The notes beneath the pieces were generated by a model. That model had not been told where the DNA came from, did no database searches, and saw nothing but the letters and a program-made list of their open reading frames with translations. Below are positions 53,225 to 64,000 of a DNA stretch of 64,000 bases, one piece after another. The stretch covers positions 277,001 through 341,000 of the forward strand of contig JAJGOT010000438.1 in assembly GCA_022457155.1 (NCBI GenBank), read 5' to 3'. Position 1 is the stretch's first letter. Each line of letters begins with the position of its first letter. Source of the DNA: Cladopsammia gracilis. Its lineage: Eukaryota; Cnidaria; Anthozoa; Scleractinia; Dendrophylliidae. Position numbers and translations under genes: made by a program.

Positions 53225-55340
53225 TTGCTTTGTGAGCGCTTGCTCGTTTAATAATGGACCATTTGATGGAGTAATTGGTGCCATTGTTCTTTAGATGATT
53301 TAGATCCCAGATGTATTTTGAGAGGAATGTGTTGTACGAGTGTTTGTTGTGGTTGAAAGAAAGCTTGTGGTTGTTGTACCTTGTTTTGAAACTATGTTGC
53401 ATCATCCCGATATAAACCTTTGCCACCGGAAGTGGTGGTGACGGCTTGATAGACGATACTACCGGTAAGACATGCGCCATCGAGAGGGCAAAGGTCCTTG
53501 TTTCTACAGTTACATTTGTTAGATTCCATGTTAACACATAACATAACAAACTTTATTTTAACTCGAATTTAAGTGTAGCTAGCTTGTGAAGCTAATTTCT
53601 TCGAGTAAAATAACATATAAGAAAGCAAAAAAATAAATAAATATTTACACTATATACATAATTTTCTATACTATACTAGTATTGTTGTCATTTCCTAGGA
53701 TTTTTGCGTTGTTGCGTTTGATGTTTGCCATGTTACTTGTGCAGCTATAGCTGACTTTCACATTGTTCATGTTAATTAGCTTGTGTAGAGTGTGTGTTTT
53801 AGGGAAATGTTTTAATTATCAATCAAGCAATGGAATGACATGGACATTAATTTTTAGCTGTAAGGTGGGTTAACCCATTCGCTCCTACACCGGCCAAAAC
53901 CGGCTGTACAAGACTCCACTGCTTTAAAAAATTGCAACTTTCTCAATCGCACGAACATTGCCGGAACTAGCAGTTGTGAGCATTGACTAGAAAGTCCGTC
54001 AAATTGAGATACCCAATTAACAAAAAAAAAGTCAGCAATTTTTGCAGAATATCAGCATTTGAATTTGGACAATAACAAAAATGACCGTTTTTAACGTCAT
54101 AGAAAAACAACAATCACGTTTTTGCCTTTAGTGGCAAACCCAAAAGTCAACATTCACAGCAAAATTCAGTCCTAGTCCTAGCTTAGCAGCAAATTTTTTA
54201 GCTCTTATTCGTTGCTTGGGCCGAGCTACAGCCTCTCGTTCTAGTGCATACTGACCTTTCCTCGATTTTCAACATCACCACCGCACTGCATGCTGGGAAA
54301 TAGCCACAATTTTTGACAGCGTTCCTTCTGTCCTCTACGCATTTCATATTTATACTAAATCCACAGCCACTCCGACCCACCGCCGAAATTTCGCGCTTGT
54401 TGTGTTCTCCTCTGGTCGCAACTTCCAAAATATGCCGTGGTAGGTCGAGAAATTCATCCAGAGTCGAGTCCCAAGGCTACTTCGTTTCCTGGCGGCCATT
54501 TTTTCAGTTCAACGAGCAACGAGCCAAATTCGTAAATGAAGTACAACACCTAACTTGCTTCATTGAGAAAGTGGACTCTGAACTACCTTCAAGCTTAATG
54601 ATGTTCATCAGGCAGTTACTAAAGATGAAAAATGGCTGTGGACTTACTTACCAAAAATCGCAGATACACCATATTGGAGCCTTTATTGCAATTCAACGAA
54701 GCAAAATGACAACGTGAGAATGATGTTTCCAGTAAACTCGAGCCTTCAGTGTTTTAGAACAGCAGCACTTTCGATGGTAACTTTAAATCATTATGGAGTC
54801 ACAAAATCCTATGGGGCGTGTGTATGCAGGAAATCGCTCAAAAACGTAAAAATTCTCAGGAGTGAATGGGTTAAACAAAATCTTTCTTTGTCTGTTTCTG
54901 GCCCTCGTTCGGTTCCCGCTTCTCGTATATTAGTATTCACACGGTAGCCGCTGGTCTTTAGGGCATCATTGTAGATCTTTGAGGCCTTGTTGAACTCGTC
55001 AGGGTCGTACGATAAGCTTGAGATTCTAGTGCTTATAGTCACTGGTAGGTGCTTGATGATGGAAGGGGGGTGATTCGACTTAGCATTAATATAGAGTGGG
55101 TTGTTGTCCGACTTTCTATATGGATAAAACTTTTCGGTAGAGAGATTTAATGTCACATCCAGGTAGCTCACAATTTTCAGATTTGATTGGGCTGTGATTT
55201 GTAAACCGACCTCGTTAAGGATTTTTGAAAAATCCTTTCTTGTTTTGTCAAGAGATCTTGCACCCATATACTTGAACACTGCCAAACCATCAGGCGACGA
55301 ATTAGCGATCATTTTCAAGCACAAATCGATTAATTGAACA
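53225..55340 (-). pseudogene. Third Penelope-like element, minus strand, interrupted
   Basis: Minus-strand order: DGLAVFKYMGARSLDKTRKD, LKIVSYLDVTLNLSTEKFYP and KSNHPPSIIKHLP (55320-54960); RNRQRKILFN (about 54875); then, after the TTAA element, PPYS, HFPKTHTLHKLINMNN, VKVSYSCTSNM (53825-53700); CNCRNKDLCPLDGAC (about 53515); YIGMMQHSFKTRYNNHKL and FLSKYIWDLN (53420-53280). Several frameshifts and stops are present. About 150 bases at 53545-53690 are extra. Its 3' end is cut at the DIRS junction. Confidence 0.75.
53874..54870. mobile_element. 997-bp TTAA element inserted in the Penelope copy
   Basis: CCCATTCGCTCCTA at the left and TCAGGAGTGAATGGG at the right, flanked by TTAA (53870-53873 and 54871-54874). 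CCC...GGG ends with TTAA are typical of piggyBac. Removing the element restores the Penelope motif ILFNPPYS across TTTAACCCACC. Internal ORFs (54198-54428 minus and 54313-54717 plus) show no known domain. Confidence 0.8.
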
Positions 55341-55429
55341 ACAAAATATGGCATCTTTTGGACGATGTGCAAGCGGGCCGCGTGGAACCTGGACACCAAC
55401 CGGAAATTAACGTTGATGCGCGTGAACCA

Positions 55430-55675
55430 AGCAGTAAATGTGACAGGACTGGAGGGGAATCCTATTCAGGGAAGTGTACATAAGCGTACGTACTGCGCCT
55501 ATGGTGTGGCTTTACAGTCCCCAGAATATCAAGGGCAGAAGTCCGAAATTGCAGACGTCATGGGATGGTCCTTGGAAGATAACCGTAAACAAATCACAGA
55601 TGTAGTTTATCGAATGGAGAAGAATTCATGAGGCAAAACCAAGTTTGTACACCACGACCGCCTCAAACTATTTCG
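55430..55675 (+). pseudogene. Ty3/Gypsy-type integrase C-terminal fragment
   Basis: Read in two frames: VWLYSPQNIKGRSPKLQTSW, DGPWKITV, then after a frameshift ITDVVYRMEKN, a stop and KTKFVHHDRLKLF. This is the GPY/F-type integrase tail (GPxxI...DVVYR...VHxDRLK). It begins right at the 5' break of the Penelope copy. No LTR was found next to it. Confidence 0.6.
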
Positions 55676-55945
55676 AGAGTGGTAAAACAGGACATTCGAC
55701 TAAAGTGCGTTGTAATGATCACCATTGAGAAGACATAATTTTAAATTTAAATTTTTAAAGGAACATTGTTGAAATAGCATGTAGTTTTGAGGACATTGGA
55801 TTTAATTTAATGCAATAACTTCAAGTTCACTTTCATTAGTTGTTGTAGCAGTTGCACATCATTTTTGGACAGTCAGATATTTTACTTTTATCTTATGGAC
55901 AGCCCTGATGCGGGGACAAAAAATGACTAAAGGTATTAATAGTTG

Positions 55946-56167
55946 TTATACACGAGCTAGAAGAAGACGGTTATTGTTGTGGGCCTGGCATAGGGTCGCT
56001 GGTGTCTCAAACAGCGCCACTGGATAGCTACAGAGTTCATATGAGAAAACATCTTCAAGGTCGTTGGCGTTCATGCAAGCAATCACAAGTCGCTGGAATA
56101 AGAGTTGAGGATCTTCATGTACTCTCTCGTCTTCAATCCGTATCGACGACTTTGTTGCCAGTGTCAC
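55946..56167 (-). pseudogene. Fragment of an unclassified repeat-associated protein
   Basis: Reads EDPQLLFQRLVIACMNANDL and FSYELCSYPVALFET. Comparable (D)PQLLFQRL...YELCSYPxxLFE segments are familiar from multi-copy proteins in cnidarian and fish genomes, from memory only. About 70 codons remain, and no function is assigned. Confidence 0.35.
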
Positions 56168-56334
56168 AGATTGTTCATTTTTTTTAGGGTAAAAAATGTT
56201 TTAGCCACCGCCATTTTGGTATCCTTTAGGGGTAACTGAAAACTCCCGACGATCATCCCCCCCAAAAAATATATATATGGGATTACCCCCGGCCGGTCCA
56301 AAACGCTTCTGTCTCAAGGACAGTTCCGCACCGC

Positions 56335-56755
56335 GCCGGGCGATCTTTGTTTACACTTTTTGCCTCATTAGCATATGTGCATGATTTTCTAATCGAGCTA
56401 CAACAAAATCAACTCTGAATATTGAAAGAGCATAGCACAATTAGCTTTCTTTGGAAATTTGAACCCGATATACTAGATACTCTATGTGCAATGCTGTTTT
56501 CAAAACTCTAAATTTGACAAAGAATGTATGGGCTCATTAGCACTTTTGCCACCAAGCAATTTTGCAGTTTTGGATAGCTTATATTTTCTTAAACATTACA
56601 TGCAAAGAGCTAAAGATTGGGTAGATTACTAATAAAATTTAACAGCTCTTTCAACTGTTGAAGTCAATTCGTATTTAGCAGGTCTTCTTTGCGTAAATTC
56701 GTATGCTAATGAGACAAAATGTAAACAATAAAGTCAGCAAAGGTCGCCCTATTAT
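56335..56755. mobile_element. MITE, about 420 bp
   Basis: GGGCGATCTTTGTTTACACT and TGCCTCATTAGCATATG at the left mirror CGTATGCTAATGAGACAAAA and GTAAACAATA...AGGTCGCCCT at the right. Non-coding. Confidence 0.6.
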
Positions 56756-56929
56756 TATATCAAATGAAACTCGAATTCGAGCGCGCGCTTACCGCGCATA
56801 AATGCAACAGAGAATGAAACTTGAAGTCAATGTAGCCTCATGGAAAATTAGAATTTAAAGTCAATGTTAATTCCATGAGGCGCCAAGGTCTTGTGTAGAA
56901 AGATTAGCCTCATTTCCTCTCCGACACAA

Positions 56930-58325
56930 TTCGGGTGTCTCGAAAACGAAGACCGAAGACCCCTCGAAAACGAAGACTATCCCTTGAAAATGGGTAGAAA
57001 AACCCTTGGAAACGAAGACTATGGTTACCCGTTCACCGGTTACCCGGACGCTCCAACTTGGACGACATTAACTCAAGCCTTCGACTCAGTGGACTATGAC
57101 ATCAATCTTGAGCCCAGAGTCTACGGGGTCCTCGGACTGGATTAAAATAACACTTTACGTGACACATTTAGTTGCGTCTTCTTCTAAAAATGTAGAAGCT
57201 TTTTGTCAGAATTGAACTTGATCAACAGGATTGTTCCTGAACAAAAGCAGTATTCAATCACGAATGCTGAAAATGTTTAATCTTAAGGAATAGTATAAGC
57301 TGCGCTTGAAATTTATAAAAATGCTTTAATGGTTTGGGCGACAGGCTAACTGCTTGTTGTTGTTTTCTTTTTTTATTATTTGTTGTTTGTGTTTTCCTGC
57401 AGGAAAACTATAATTGCGTTTAGCTTACGTTTTGTTACTTGAAATAATAGAATTGGCGAAATTAAACTCAATTAAAGTGAGTTGTTCCAAAAATAGTTGG
57501 ACCTCCGTTAAAGGGTTCCTCTCAACCAGTGTGCATTGCGACCATATCAGGGTGTCAAGTGACAAATGATACTCAAAAAATAGGAATGAATGTGGCCCAA
57601 AAATAGGAGAAAAATGGGACGTTTTCTTTAAGTTCCACTGCAACTGAATCTCTCAGAAGACCTGTTCCACAACCAAATGTTTTAAATACATAACCTTGAG
57701 ACATGACTAAGTACATCCAACCTCAATGTAATTCAAATCTGTTAACAAAACACAACTTATATTAATACTAACGAGAATTACCAGATTCCAAATTTCATTA
57801 GATGCAATGCTTTGCAAGATTCCTTTTAGTTTATAAAGTCATAATTATGTTAAAACTGTGGGAAGGATAAGCAACCTCAGAATTTTTTAATAACCAGTAC
57901 CAAAGTTCACTGTCAAACAGTCTTTCGACAATGTATGCCTCTCAAATGCTTATGTTTTTGCTTTCTTAGCTTTGCTTTTCTTTTGGGCAGTTTCTGCTGT
58001 TGATGACAAGGCCTTTTCTAACATTTACGGTATGTTCCCAGGAGGTCCAGCAGTGTTGACAGCTCTACATTTTTAGAAGAAGACGCAACTGAATGTGTCA
58101 CGCAAAGTGTTACTTTAATCCAGTCCGAGGACCCCGTAGACTCTGGGCTCAAGATTGATGTCATAGTCCACTGAGTCAAAGGCTCGAGTTAATGTCTTCC
58201 AAGTCGGAGCGTCCGGGTAACTGTTAGGAGTAGTCTTTGTTTTCAAGGAGTTTTCTAACTGTTTTCGAGGGGTCTTCATTTTTGAAGGGTCTTCGGTCGT
58301 TGTTTTCGAGACACCCACACTCAAA
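56930..58325. repeat. Inverted repeat, arms about 270 bp, each encoding the same peptide
   Basis: The left arm (56930-57200, plus) and right arm (58050-58325, minus) are reverse complements with mismatches. Both open a frame ending AFDSVDYDINLEPRVYGVLG, LD and stop (57145 and 58115). GTCTCGAAAACGAAGAC words precede it in the left arm, with related words in the right arm. The 850-base spacer holds no ORF of note. The reading frame has survived in both arms despite substitutions upstream (YPDAPTWTTLTQ against YPDAPTWKTLTR). Confidence 0.65.
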
Positions 58326-59590
58326 TTGTAATTACATCACAGTTCTCCTATGTCATTAGCTAGTGAAGCAGTGCTATCTGTGCTTAATATAAAATTGGGA
58401 AGGACTCAGTGTGGAAACACAGTTCTTGAAAGACTGAAGAATAACTTCAACTAAGAACTTATAGAATAAACAAAAATGCATGCATGTTCATTTCAAACTG
58501 AATGTCAATATGTTTGTGTTTTAAGCATTAAAATTGCACCAAAGATTCCTTCTTTCACTTACCTAGATCTAGAAAGAAGAGTATCCATTTTGTCCTTTAC
58601 TAGGCTATATGGACTTTACATTTAGCAAGAATTCTTTGCACGTCTGTTTCAGCATTTCAATTTGCGCCAAAAAGTAACAAATTCAATGAGTGCCACAGCA
58701 CGCCTGCTCTTTGGGCTAAAACTGCTGACTGCTGGCTCACTTTCCCCAGGTTTACTCGGCCAACTGTTCTTTAGAAATAAATTTTAGCAAAATAATTATT
58801 TTGTCACTGCAGCAGGGAGACAGACAGGAATGCCAGGCTCTCCTGACCAGGAAATCCAAGAAAGCTTGGCCAGGGCCATGCTTTGCCAGGCTGACCGAGC
58901 TTTTGGCCACTCTCCTGATGCAAGTATCAGGAGGGCAAAGCCAATATTTACCTTGTTTTTTTAACAATCTTAAAATATTGCTTTGTTTGTTCTTCAGATC
59001 TAACGATAAAGTCAGAAGTTTATAATTGTGAATGATGTGAATGCAATCATCATGATATTAAACCACGTGACCTTTGTTCTTTGCTACATGATTGTCCTTT
59101 TATCTGGCCATTGTACAGGTAAGAGAATCGAGCCCTTTATAAAGCTCCTAATTATGCAACGGTGACCTTGACTGGAAACAGTGCGACATTTAATATCCTT
59201 CCTTTATGCACTTCGAAGTATTTTCTTGCGCTCTTTTTATGTTTTCTCCACTCTTTAATCCTCCTAGACGGCCGAGTTATTTATGTAGCACGCAAGAAAA
59301 TCCTGTAAAACTCAGGGAATCATTGTAAAATCCCACTTAATCTTAAGTTGCTTGCAGCAAGTGTAACAATAATTATGTAATTTGTCATCACTTCCCAACA
59401 TTTCATGTCATGCTGGCATTCAACAATTTTCAACTACGTCACGTGAAAAAAAACAAAACAAAAAACAAATGCGATTACACGCGAACCCAATGTAAATCGT
59501 TGTTTAGAAATTTGGCCATTATTACTCGTGCACGAAGCAGCATGAGGTAAGGTTTACCCGCTGTTTTTCGTCTTTTTTTATGGTGTCACA
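58326..59590. other. Non-genic stretch
   Basis: A 71-74 codon pair of overlapping opposite ORFs at 58752-59025 has no recognised domain. Otherwise AT-rich sequence with poly-A runs near 59445. Confidence 0.4.
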
Positions 59591-59594
59591 TTAG

Positions 59595-60570
59595 TGAATG
59601 CAAATTTATGCACGCATATTTTATAATTTACCAGGTTGTCAGGTCACATACAAATTCTACAAAGATGGCTGCCGCGCTCGGTATGTGCTTGGTTTTCAAA
59701 ACCATAGTTTTGTCTTATCGGAGTAATAACACACATTTAAAATATTCAAAATGGAAAAAGAAAGCTTTAAAGAATACTCAGAAGCCGCTGTAGTGGAAAA
59801 AAGGAGAGCTTTAAGCGACGAAATCTTTCTTTGAAGAACTTCATAATTATGTTTTCATCAGTGCGGGGCTATGTTTCTTTTGAAGAAGCGGAGTTTTAAA
59901 GAATTTTCAAACAGCCGGGTCAAACCAAGGGACTTTACCGTAAAATATATTACTTTGTTTGATGGGAATTTATGTTGATATCAATTTGGGATTGACTTTT
60001 TCATTGTGTTGTCGTTAGTTTTGGAGAAATGTTTATAAATGTGCTCAAATTCAGTCGTAAAAATATCTGATTAATTATGTAAACAAAACAAGACTTAATT
60101 TAATAGTTCTAACTTCACACGCATTACCTTACCAAGTCTGTGTATGTTTTGCAATTTTCATTTCCAAATTAGTTTCTCGGGCAGTTTTCGATACACAACT
60201 GGTGTATTCTATTCGAAAATTAGTCATACTATAGTGTTCTAGACTGAGAAAAAGTTTTTGTGCACTCTAACAGACGGTCGCGCATTTCTGTTTTTGAGAT
60301 TTGTTAAAATTGAAAAAATAGCCTCGTCGTTTACAGAGTTCATTGCTTCTAAAAGTAGTCTTTTCAAATGTAATGTGTTACAAGAAAGAAGTGATAGTTT
60401 GCAAAATAAAAGACGAGCGTGTATTTTATCGGGAATCAATAAATTAAATATTCAAAATGAGTACAGTTGTCGACAGATGGTCGCGTAATACTGTTTTTGA
60501 GAATTGCTGTAGCCTCCTGTTCATTTCATTACTCGTGGCGCAGTACAAGAGTTGTAAATCCGGCTCTGAG
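59595..60570. repeat. Dispersed repeat family R, divergent copy 3
   Basis: CTTCATAATTATG (59839), TTTCTCGGGCAGTTTT (60172) and GTCGCG...CTGTTTTTGAGA (60287 and 60480) match 6940-7340. The 3' part is partly duplicated (ATGCAAATTTATGCAC at 59597 and 60606). Confidence 0.5.
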
Positions 60571-61007
60571 TTTTCAATTTTTGTGTGTATGTGTCACATC
60601 AGCGCATGCAAATTTATGCACACATATTTTAGTTTATGTCGACAACTATATGGCTTTCAGCGATGAAACACATACCGCAAAATCTCTCTGTGTGTTGACT
60701 TGAGAAGCAAAAGGAAGAACTACAGCATACAATTGCAAGTTTTCAAGACAATGCAAGGCATTCATGGATGGATAGGACCGTTTGATATTGTGTTCGCCTG
60801 TGGGATTTTTGTTCTGGCAAGTTTTGTGTTTTATATAACTTGGAATTTGCTTAGCGATCGAGCTTTGAAGTGTCAGCTACTGAATGTAGCGTGGTCTTAC
60901 TTTTGAACCGTGAATACGCGCAAATGCATTGAACGGGTTATTGGTAATGGTGGCTAATTTAAATTCACTCACTCACTTACTTGCTCCTTCCATCAGCTAT
61001 AAACTTA

Positions 61008-61503
61008 GGGTGCGTTCAATTGACCTTATTCCGGAATAAGAATAAACGGAAAAATCCGAATGCCCGTTCCATTGAGTCGCTATTCCCATTCCAGAATACA
61101 TGGAATGTATTCCAAGCATTTTGCTCCCTAGTGCAGAATGCTTGGAATAATCCAGAATAATGACATCACTTCGTCCTCACGCAACAAACAAAATGGCTAC
61201 CGCTGGCGACCATGTGCCAGCAACCATGTGCGAAGAAAATGAGTTGTTACTGAAAAAAGGATACTCCTGGAGTCAAGAAGAGACGCTTCTCCTGATTTCC
61301 TTGTACGAAGAAATGAAAGAGATGTTTTAAAACGTCAATTACAAAAAGAAACAAGTCTGGGATTTGATTGCTGTCTGCGTGTTATATCATGGGCATTATT
61401 CCACAAAGGGAATAATCGTTTTATTGACCTACAGATGGAATGGCTATTCTGGAATAATCCAGAATATATTGTTATTCCGGAATAGGCTCAATCAAACGCA
61501 ACC
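61008..61503 (+). mobile_element. Harbinger-type element, 496 bp, TTA duplication
   Basis: GGGTGCGTTCAATTGACC at the left and GGCTCAATCAAACGCAACC at the right are inverted with mismatches. TTA lies at 61005-61007 and 61504-61506. The paralogous copy at 45454 has a single uninterrupted AAACTTAGTGA. Subterminal TTCCGGAATAA words repeat in both orientations. Confidence 0.85.
61193..61330 (+). pseudogene. Myb/SANT-like protein remnant of the Harbinger element
   Basis: ATG 61193 to TAA 61328-61330: MATAGDHVPATMCEE, then KKGYSWSQEETLLLISLYEE, MKEMF. Beyond the stop the same frame reads NVNYKKKQVWDLIAV. Trp plus EExxLLxxLY plus KKxxWDxI is the Myb/SANT pattern of the accessory DNA-binding protein of PIF/Harbinger transposons. 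One stop and truncation make it inactive. Confidence 0.6.
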
Positions 61504-62057
61504 TTAGTGAAGTTAGGCTTTGTTACGAATGCGTTTCGTAACAAGACCAACGTGAATCCAGCGATAACAATAACTAATTTGATGTAAACAAATTTAAACA
61601 TACATCAGGGCTAAAACTTAACTCCAGGACTTGGTGGCCAGTCGGGCCAGTGTACTTGAATTCTTAGTGGCCCAGGCCAAAATAAAATGGCCCCTCAATT
61701 TTTTCTTGTACCATGTTTACTTGAATAAACGCCTCATATATTTTAACGGGTATTAACTTAAAAAAAGAATACTTTTATGCTAATCAGCTGGATCATCACA
61801 AAATACATATTCCACTTGACATCCTGAGTTCCCTCCAAAAGGATTTATTTCATAGCACAAAACTAATTTGACTAGCCTAATTTGTAATTAATTTTTCTTT
61901 CAGTGGTAAGAAATGTGACCACTTTCAATTCGCTTTCTTTCATGCAGTTATCCAATCAAATGAGAGCACTTTTATTTTATGTGCATTATTTTGTACAATA
62001 GCCAATAACAATACACCTCATTCCAAAATGGCGGCCAATTTATTATTCTTTTATATG

Positions 62058-62147
62058 CATTTTAATTAGCCCTCTTGGCCTCATTTTCACTTGAAAATTC
62101 CTTTGTATTTTGAACATACTGACGAGGCCAAGAGGGCTAATTAAAAG
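62058..62147. mobile_element. Hairpin MITE, AATTAGCCCTCTTGGCCTC stem
   Basis: TTTTAATTAGCCCTCTTGGC and GCCAAGAGGGCTAATTAAAA are perfect inverted repeats around a loop of about 45 bases. Confidence 0.8.
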
Positions 62148-63810
62148 CGCCTGTCTGTAAAAATCAAACATATCGCGGCAAGTGATAAAATTGGATTCTT
62201 TTGATATTTTAACGTTAGATAGATTAAGGTATAACAAAAATCACTGGATACCTTTTTCGGCCAAATATCTTTTTATTTTAAAGAAAAATGCAGAAAACCA
62301 AATTCCATTAAAATCGTCATTTAAGGCGGAAAATTATTGCACATGTTTGACAGTCTCGCTTACAAAAACAAGTAGCGCTACGGCATTTGAAACATGAAAA
62401 TCGTATTTTGCAATCTTTAGATATCTAGAAGAGTGATTTAGGGAATTGTTATGTTGTTCTTTGCGTGCAAAATAGTTTTATTTTGAAGACATACATTTTA
62501 CTTCTTTAAAAGTACCTTGTAAACAAAACAATGTGCTAAACCTTCAAATGGATTAAGTTTCTGTTGGTTAATTTTTATAAAGATGATCTCAAGATTGCCA
62601 TAAAAATTTCTTTGAGCAAATGATTCAGAGTGACGCGAGAGCATTTCAAAGTCGTTGAAATTAGAGTTATTTGACCCTACGAGGTCAACAATCAATTTGC
62701 GGGTCACACAAATATTCTAACTTCTGCTTCTGTGTTAACCCATTATGAAATTAAAATAGCCACAATGAAAACATTGAAATTTCCTTACCTCATTTGTGGT
62801 AGAAGACAGATTCAGAGACCATTTTTGTGTATAAATCCCTTCTTTGTTCGTTGTATTTTAGTCGTCCGATGCAAGCTGGCCGCAGACTGCCATGAAAGGT
62901 TGCACGCAAACCTCAGGCATCTTATTAAAGGCTATAGCATTTGTCAAATGTTCTTCGGTTTGAAGTTAACAGATAGATAAATCTAATCACTGTTTGAGAA
63001 GTACTGAATGAACAAACATGTTGGGCCATTGGTGCTGTGATCGTGACAGCAGTTATTTGTGTCGTCACGCAATGCAGCTGTTCTGCAGCATTTCAGCGGG
63101 GTAGGGCTAAAGAGCTTGAAAACACCGAATCTATGTCTGAAACTCTTGCAGCAGCTACGTTAGGACATTTAAGCGCCTTCATTCTCTATTGTTCTACTCC
63201 GGAAAGATTATTCATTCGCCCTTGCACAGTAAGTAAAAACGAAATGTGTGAAATGCAAATGACATCACCAGCTTTTAACATGATTAAGATCACTGTGGTA
63301 TTTAGCTATTTCTGTCCTTTTTTTGTATTGTTTTTCTTTTCTTTTTCTTTTTATCAGAAGGATACTGTCTTCATGAAACATTATGCGAAAAAGGGAAAAT
63401 CAGTCTAATATTCGCCACATGCACGGCCCCCAAAATATATCATTTTGTACAATGTAAATACAACTAGTGATGTAAATGTTTCTCAAACATTACACACCTC
63501 AACTGATGTTTTTTTATCTCTTAATTGACCGAGAGGGAGCCTTAAAAGAGCACTTATTTGGATGTTTTCTACTTGTTGATAATCTTACTGTGAGTTTGGG
63601 TTACCTGTGGTTCGTGGGACCATTTACCTCGCTCGTGAATTTTCCGTCGATGATATGTACCATAGATGGTTGGGGGGAGGGAGTGGGGGAGGGAGAGAGG
63701 GAGTGGGGAGGGGTTGGGGCTTCTTCCAGATCGAACTTATGTTATGTCGAGCAGCGTTGTTTACTAGAAATGTAAAGGAAGTAGTTTGTAAACTAAAGTT
63801 GTCGAATTAA
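62148..63810. other. Non-genic stretch with one unassigned ORF
   Basis: A 123-codon frame at 63037-63408 starts with GTG, and its N-terminal part is Val/Cys/Ala-rich. Its C-terminal half is Phe-rich low complexity (a TTTTCTTT tract), so coding is doubtful. A G-rich (GGGAGGGAGTGGG)n tract lies at 63670-63716. Confidence 0.35.
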
Positions 63811-63813
63811 GTT

Positions 63814-64000
63814 CAGCGGCGGATCTAGGGAAGTGGCCCCTTTCCATCCCTTTTTTTGGCAAAGAAAACGGCTTGAGGGACCGAAGTTTTTTTCAGAACC
63901 ATTTTTACTCCCCTCCCACCCCCTCTCCTTATGGGCAAGCTGGATCTGCAACTGGAAATTTATAGTGAAAAAGAGATCACATGCAAGATGCTATCCACAG
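63814..64000. mobile_element. Probable left end of a hAT-like element (runs off the window)
   Basis: CAGCGGCGGATCTAGGG resembles the CAGGGGCGGATC terminus of the element at 9745. CT- and purine-rich sequence follows, as in that element. The right end is not visible. Confidence 0.45.

Larger units (their letters stand above)
60907..61620. repeat. CCGTGAATA repeat, copy 2, interrupted
   Basis: 60907-61007 plus 61504-61620 align with 45354-45570. The interruption is the Harbinger-type element 61008-61503. Confidence 0.6.

Noticed and set aside
54313..54717. 134-codon plus-strand ORF in the TTAA element
   Set aside because: No domain is visible and the ORF overlaps an opposite ORF. A captured gene fragment is possible but not supported.
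63037..63408. 123-codon ORF with a signal-peptide-like start
   Set aside because: It starts at GTG, has a Phe-rich low-complexity C-terminus, shows no splice support and matches no recognised domain.

Overview
The window looks like nuclear DNA of an anthozoan cnidarian, most likely a stony coral. The evidence is introns with GT-AG borders, one spliced cadherin-type receptor gene, an AT-rich background, and a dense mix of Penelope, DIRS, piggyBac, Harbinger, Crypton-like and foldback elements. The species call is an inference. No bacterial-style operon, CRISPR array, rRNA or free-standing tRNA gene was seen.

Region 1 (1-12752, + strand) is the 3' half of a single-pass cadherin-domain protein. 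The visible exons are 1-129, 3978-4280, 8766-9667, 11046-11148 (transmembrane), 12498-12558 and 12684-12752 (stop). All splice phases agree. The cadherin-repeat exons and their flanking introns are tandem duplicates. The introns carry small inverted-repeat elements and a 1980-bp foldback element flanked by TTAA.

Region 2 (about 11460-26112) is a tandem duplication of the 3' end of that gene. Copy A spans 11460-16757 and copy B 16905-26112. Copy B keeps a second, divergent pair of cytoplasmic-tail exons (23560-23626 and 23752-23817) with intact splice sites, the same phases and its own stop, so it could serve as an alternative 3' end. Each copy has taken insertions the other lacks, which gives natural empty sites for several elements.

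Region 3 (26.1-36.9 kb) holds minisatellites, a probable LTR with a decayed gag, fragments of RecQ-like helicases, and a small MADF-like ORF on the minus strand. That ORF is split exactly by a 1124-bp element that itself contains a tRNA-derived SINE.

Region 4 (37-55.7 kb) is a retroelement and transposon graveyard. It contains a 3065-bp TTAA-flanked piggyBac-like element keeping only the two ends of its gene, a non-LTR RT fragment, two Penelope insertions each arranged head to head, a mariner-like MITE, a solo-LTR-like end, a DIRS gag/RT/RNase H remnant fused to a third Penelope copy, and an integrase tail.

Region 5 (55.7-64 kb) is mostly non-genic. It holds an inverted repeat whose two arms encode the same short peptide, a Harbinger-type element with a Myb-like ORF, and the start of a hAT-like element at the right edge. 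Apart from the cadherin gene no intact host gene was identified.
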